NCBI RefSeq assembly: GCF_002101815.1
Contig: NZ_LQPM01000010.1
Span: 186,001-250,000, forward strand
DNA: 64,000 bases
Origin: Mycobacterium paraense
GTDB lineage: Bacteria; Actinomycetota; Actinomycetes; Mycobacteriales; Mycobacteriaceae
Reading direction: 5' to 3'
The translations under genes and the position numbers were made by a program. Under the pieces are notes generated by a model. The model saw only the letters and a program-made list of their open reading frames with translations. It did not search any database and was not told the DNA's origin. Position 1 is the first letter of the stretch, and every line of letters starts with the position of its first letter. This document shows, in pieces, positions 60,949-64,000 of this stretch.

Positions 60949-61140
60949 GCCGACACCTCCAAACACGCGACGCTCTGCCTTGAAACGCCCTCGTTCAACG
61001 GACGGTAACCCGGCCGCCTTTCGCCACTCGCGCCGGGTGTACATGTGCACAATGAGGCGCGTTCGCCGACCTAGACAGCCGAGTCGAGAATCTGGTTTGC
61101 TTCGATACGGTAACGACGTTCACCGGGCAGGAGTTCACGG

Positions 61141-61623
61141 ATGGCCCGACTCGATGTGCCGGATGGTCCCGGCGGGGAACCCGCGATGATCTGGACGCTG
61201 CGGCCACCACTCGGCGCCATGGTCGAGCGGATGATCCGGGGCGCGTACGAACAAAGCATCCTGCCGGCCGAGGAGCGGGAACTCGCGCGGATGCGCATCG
61301 CCCAGATCAACGACTGCGTCGCCTGCTCGGATTTCCGTGCCCAGTCCGTGCTCGACGCCGGCGTCGCCCCCGAGCTCTACGACAACGTCGCCGCCTACGC
61401 CAGCTACCCCGGTTACACGCCGCGGCAGCGCCTTGCCATCGAGTTTGCGGAACGCTTCGCCACCAACCACGCGTCGATGGACGACGCGTTCTTCGAGCGG
61501 CTGCGCGCGGCGTTCTCCGACGAGGAGATCCTCGATCTGACGCTCTGCGTCGCGGTGTTCCTCGGCCTGGGCCGCTCGTTGGCGGTGCTGGGCGTCGACC
61601 AGTCCTGCGCCATCGAGCTCTGA
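61141..61623 (+). CDS. carboxymuconolactone decarboxylase/AhpD-like protein
   Basis: 160 residues, ATG 61141 with CAGGAG upstream. AhpD-fold: RMIRGAYEQSILPAEERELARMRIAQINDCVACSDFRAQSVLDAG, with the redox C-x2-C pair at C-V-A-C as in AhpD, and the distal His/Glu of the proton relay. Likely an alkylhydroperoxidase or disulfide reductase. First gene of a rightward run with the nitroreductase and SRPBCC genes (32-base gap, then a stop-start overlap). Confidence 0.9.
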   Translation: MARLDVPDGPGGEPAMIWTLRPPLGAMVERMIRGAYEQSILPAEERELARMRIAQINDCVACSDFRAQSVLDAGVAPELYDNVAAYASYPGYTPRQRLAIEFAERFATNHASMDDAFFERLRAAFSDEEILDLTLCVAVFLGLGRSLAVLGVDQSCAIEL

Positions 61624-61654
61624 TCGGGCGTCGAACCAACAACGTAAGGAACCA

Positions 61655-62296
61655 ATGGACATAGCGACGGTCGATGAATTGCTGAGCACCACGCGCGCCG
61701 TCCGTAAACGCCTCGACCTAGACCGGCCCGTCGGCCGCGAAGTCATCCTCGAATGCATCCGCCTCGCCATGCAGGCGCCCACCGCGAGCAACGCGCAGGA
61801 CTGGCGCTGGTTGGTGATCACCGATGCCGACAAGCGCGCCGCGATCGCCGAGATCTATCGCCGCGTCGGCGCCGAGTACCTGGCGTATGCGGCCAAGGAG
61901 GCGTCCGATCCGCAGACCCAGCGCGTGTATGCGGGAGCGCTGGCCCTGACCGAGACGCTGGCCCGGGTGCCCGTGCATGTCATCCCGTGCCTGGACAACC
62001 GCATCGACAACTCGAACCTGCTGACGGCCGCGTCGGCCTGGGCGTCGATCATCCCGGCCGGCTGGAGTTTTCTGCTCGCGTTGCGCTCCCGGGGCCTGGG
62101 ATCGGTGTGGACGACGATGCACCTGGCCAGGGAACACGAGGTGGCCGAATTGCTCGGCATCCCGGATAGCGCCACCCAGGCCGCGCTGTTCCCCGTCGCC
62201 TACACGATCGGCACCGACTTCCGGCCGGCCAAGCGGCCGCCCGCGGAAACCATCACCTATTGGGACACCTGGGGACACCCGGTTGGAGAACGCTGA
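61655..62296 (+). CDS. nitroreductase-family protein
   Basis: 213 residues, ATG 61655. FMN-binding nitroreductase fold: LSTTRAVRKRLDLDRPVGREVILECIRLAMQAPTASNAQDWRWLVI, with the RxxR start and the APTASNAQ-W loop; AASAWASIIPAGWSFLLALRSRGLGSVWTT near the middle; and the end YTIGTDFRPAKRPPAETITYWD. It uses NAD(P)H to reduce nitro, quinone or dehydro substrates. The stop overlaps the SRPBCC start (TGATG). Confidence 0.92.
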   Translation: MDIATVDELLSTTRAVRKRLDLDRPVGREVILECIRLAMQAPTASNAQDWRWLVITDADKRAAIAEIYRRVGAEYLAYAAKEASDPQTQRVYAGALALTETLARVPVHVIPCLDNRIDNSNLLTAASAWASIIPAGWSFLLALRSRGLGSVWTTMHLAREHEVAELLGIPDSATQAALFPVAYTIGTDFRPAKRPPAETITYWDTWGHPVGER

Positions 62297-62790
62297 TGCA
62301 GTCCTACACCGTGCGATTTCACGTCGACGCGCCGCCGAGGAAAGTGTGGCGGGTGCTTCATCCGCCGGTTCCGCCGGACGCGCCCCGGCCGCGGGTGCTC
62401 ACGTGGCCGACGGGCAGCATGGAGATCCTCAACGAGGGCAACGAGGCCGGCGAGGGCCTGGTGCGCACCTGTGTCTTCCCGGTCCCGAAGTACCTGCTGT
62501 CGGGCGGCCGAGCGCGGTCGTGGGAGACGGTGACTGAGGCGAAGATGAACAAGCTGTCGCGTTACGTCGCGGTCGGGGCGCCGTTGTGGTCCCGCGCCGA
62601 GGGCTATCACGAACTCGAGGAGCAGCCCGACGGCACCACCGTGCTGACCTTTCACGAGACCTACCACGCCTACAATCCGGTGCTGCGCTTCTTCCTCGAG
62701 CGCCCCGTGCACGCGAGGATTTCCCGCGACAACCTCGATACGTACGAGCACGCGTTGGGCTATGCCGGCAAAGTGCGTCGCCTGACGTAG
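62296..62790 (+). CDS. SRPBCC-fold protein
   Basis: 164 residues, ATG 62296 overlapping the nitroreductase stop. Helix-grip pattern: YTVRFHVDAPPRKVWRVLHPPVPPDAPRPRVLTWPTGSMEILNEGNEAGEGLVRTCVFPVPKYLLSGGRARSWETVTEAKMNKLSRYVAV. It likely binds a hydrophobic ligand; with AhpD-like and nitroreductase upstream it may belong to a detoxification or catabolic operon. Nothing else can be read. Confidence 0.88.
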   Translation: MQSYTVRFHVDAPPRKVWRVLHPPVPPDAPRPRVLTWPTGSMEILNEGNEAGEGLVRTCVFPVPKYLLSGGRARSWETVTEAKMNKLSRYVAVGAPLWSRAEGYHELEEQPDGTTVLTFHETYHAYNPVLRFFLERPVHARISRDNLDTYEHALGYAGKVRRLT

Positions 62791-62899
62791 CAATCCCCTT
62801 CCGGGACAACGCTTCTCGCGTTCCGCGGATGGCGGGCGGCCAAAACATGTCATACCCCCCGGGCATCGTGTCGGTAGGCACGACGAAAGGGGACCTGCG

Positions 62900-63412
62900 A
62901 TGTGCTGGATGTGCGACCACCCGGGGAGCACCGTGGACGACTATCTCGAGGTGATCCGCGGCAAGATCCGCAACCGAGGCTGGACGGTGCAATACGTCGA
63001 GGACGATCGGGTTCCGTACGCGTACACCGTCGGCCTGGCCGGCCATGGGTTGCCCGAGTTGTTGGTGACCGGCGTCTCGCCGCGGCGGGCGCTGGGGCTG
63101 TTGGGCGGCCTCGCCGACTCGGCAGCGCGGGCGGCCTGGGACGTCGGCGCGCCCAAGCCCGGTGCCCGGCTCACCCTCCCCGGTCCGACACTCGTCGAGG
63201 TCGTGGAGGTCGAGTTCCCGGATGTGCACATGAACGCCGCGGTCGCCCTCTACGGGGGCGGGGTGCGGGGGCGTCAACTCGTATGGGCCGACCGGCGGGG
63301 CCGCTGGCCGTGGTCGGCGAGCTTCAACAACGGTCGAGCCACGCAACCGGTGCTGGGTGCGCGGGCCGCTCCGGGTCGCGCAGACGGGCGGCGGCGGGCG
63401 CCCCAAACTTAG
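62900..63412 (+). CDS. DUF4262 protein
   Basis: 170 residues, ATG 62900 with GAAAGGGG upstream. DUF4262 pattern: MCWMCDHPGSTVDDYLEVIRGKIRNRGWTVQYVEDDRVPYAYTVGLAGHGLPELLVTGVSPRRALGLL, where YTVGL and HPELLV-type motifs define the family; C-terminal GGGVRGRQLVWADRRGRWPWSASFNNG. The N-terminal CWMC pair could bind a metal. Function unknown. Independent unit 110 bases after the SRPBCC gene. Confidence 0.9.
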   Translation: MCWMCDHPGSTVDDYLEVIRGKIRNRGWTVQYVEDDRVPYAYTVGLAGHGLPELLVTGVSPRRALGLLGGLADSAARAAWDVGAPKPGARLTLPGPTLVEVVEVEFPDVHMNAAVALYGGGVRGRQLVWADRRGRWPWSASFNNGRATQPVLGARAAPGRADGRRRAPQT

Positions 63413-63666
63413 CTCCGGGCCGATGCCAGCAGTACACCGCGCGAAGCGTCTTTGCTCGGCCGAGAACCCTCCTCAGCGGCGGACCCAAAATTTGGTTAAT
63501 TGACGGAACCGCAGGTCAGAAAGGTGTCGATATTTTGTCCGAAACCCACCACAAGGTGGTGAAGGACCCTAATCTGGGCTCCGCCGTGAAACCGCGGTTT
63601 TCATAACGGTCTCAAAGACTCCGCAACGCCAGCGGGTTTCACGGTCCGAGGGAAAGGGTCGAAGGC
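63413..63666. promoter_or_regulatory. furA upstream region
   Basis: 254 bases. Locally A+T-rich at about 63487-63540 (contains TTGACG at 63500-63505). The small inverted repeat CACCAC-AAG-GTGGTG at 63547-63561 and the perfect palindrome AAACCGCGGTTT at 63589-63600, about 70 bases before the furA start, are candidate FurA-binding sites. FurA in M. tuberculosis represses its own promoter. The right -10 box was not identified. Confidence 0.45.
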
Positions 63667-64000
63667 TTGATCAATTCCAGAAAAGACCTCCGCCTGGTTC
63701 AGGTGCCCTCGGTGGCGCGCTACGCGGAGAGCCTTCGGGCGGCCGACCTGCGGGTTACCCGCCCGCGGATCGCGGTGCTCCATTCGGTGAACCTGAATCC
63801 ACACGCCGACACGGAAACGGTCATCGGAGCCGTGCGGGCGTGCCTGCCCGAGGTGTCCCGGCAGGCCGTCTACGACATCCTGCATGCGCTGACCGACGTG
63901 GGTCTGTTGCGACGCGTCCAGCCCCCGGGCTCCGTCGCGCGCTACGAAACTCGGGTGGGCGACAACCACCATCACATGGTCTGCCGGAGCTGCGGGGCCA
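63667..64000 (+). CDS. furA: FurA ferric/redox uptake regulator (3' truncated by the window)
   Basis: 111 residues are visible. Start taken at TTG 63667 with GGAAAGGG upstream; GTG 63703 or 63712 would be closer to the first conserved residue. Winged HTH: YAESLRAADLRVTRPRIAVLHSVN, EVSRQAVYDILHALTDVGLLRRV, the dimerisation strand SVARYETRVGDNHHHMVCRSCGA with the HHH and C-x2-C metal-binding set. In mycobacteria FurA represses the furA-katG operon; katG would start beyond base 64000. Differences from the M. tuberculosis sequence are moderate throughout, but position and the conserved neighbours argue that it is the Rv1909c ortholog. Confidence 0.88.
   Translation, partial: MINSRKDLRLVQVPSVARYAESLRAADLRVTRPRIAVLHSVNLNPHADTETVIGAVRACLPEVSRQAVYDILHALTDVGLLRRVQPPGSVARYETRVGDNHHHMVCRSCGA

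Overview
The window is GC-rich (high GC at third codon positions) and carries clear mycobacterial markers: a PE/PPE pair with a PPE-SVP C-terminus, an MmpL transporter beside PapA-type acyltransferases, a fatty-acyl-AMP ligase of the FadD31 type, DUF4333 and PEBP lipoproteins, a cutinase, and isocitrate lyase 2. It is chromosomal DNA of a Mycobacterium. The right half keeps the gene order of M. tuberculosis Rv1909c-Rv1932 but inverted: furA, lppC, fadB5, metallo-hydrolase, icl2 ... fadD31, SDR (Rv1928c-like), PfpI (Rv1930c-like), GlxA regulator (Rv1931c-like), tpx. The strands agree with inversion of the whole block. Many extra genes lie between these anchors, so this is not the tuberculosis complex; a slow grower such as the M. 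avium complex fits, but I cannot name the species. The correspondence to Rv numbers is from memory of the families, not from a search. I see no rRNA, tRNA, CRISPR array, insertion sequence, integrase or phage gene.

Layout. 1-3.1 kb: glycosyltransferase (cut by the window edge), methyltransferase and an alpha/alpha-toroid (prenyltransferase-like) protein in a tightly coupled operon, convergent with a second methyltransferase. 3.1-8.9 kb: cutinase, an ANTAR-GAF-ANTAR-like regulator, PE/PPE pair, TM2 membrane protein, GH16 glucanase (Rv0315-like). 9-14.7 kb: LCM-type methyltransferase, secreted protein, NADP oxidoreductase, orphan EF-Tu-domain-2-like protein, CycA permease, small membrane protein with a strong terminator, AraC-VOC pair. 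14.7-18.4 kb: methyltransferase-PlsC operon divergent from a TetR gene across a palindromic operator, then an epimerase and a small HTH protein. 18.4-20.8 kb: CitA/CitB-type two-component system. 20.8-28.0 kb: an acyltransferase-export cluster (MmpL, two tandem paralogous acyltransferases, a PapA3-like acyltransferase) without a polyketide synthase; a 56-bp upstream element is duplicated in front of mmpL and papA, and its 14-base core recurs in front of the histidine kinase.

28-38 kb: acyl-CoA-dehydrogenase-like monooxygenase, membrane and NYN proteins, DUF4333 lipoprotein, Tpx with a divergent GlxA/PfpI pair, NTF2-like protein, SDR, DUF2071, membrane protein and FadD31. 38-45.1 kb: a five-gene minus-strand operon (two SDRs, DUF899, an ECF sigma factor with a C-terminal SnoaL-like domain, a DinB-like protein) headed by a hairpin with a T-tract, divergent from an AtoE-family transporter whose gene overlaps an allophanate hydrolase gene. 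45-48.7 kb: SRPBCC, a Gln-rich secreted protein, a membrane protein, an LLM flavin oxidoreductase, a Gly-rich tandem-repeat lipoprotein and a small secreted peptide. 48.7-55.7 kb: intact ICL2, metallo-hydrolase, ArsR-SRPBCC operon with a readable promoter/operator, FadB5, SRPBCC, LppC and a class 3 lipase.

55.7-64 kb: LysR divergent from tautomerase-nitronate monooxygenase; an AMP-dependent ligase sandwiched between two paralogous proteins of unknown function; AhpD-like, nitroreductase and SRPBCC genes in one run; DUF4262; and the start of furA, whose partner katG would lie just beyond the edge.

The best candidates for something not previously described are the MmpL/acyltransferase locus with its duplicated upstream element and possible link to the neighbouring two-component system, the AtoE-allophanate hydrolase pair, and the hairpin-fronted sigma-factor operon.
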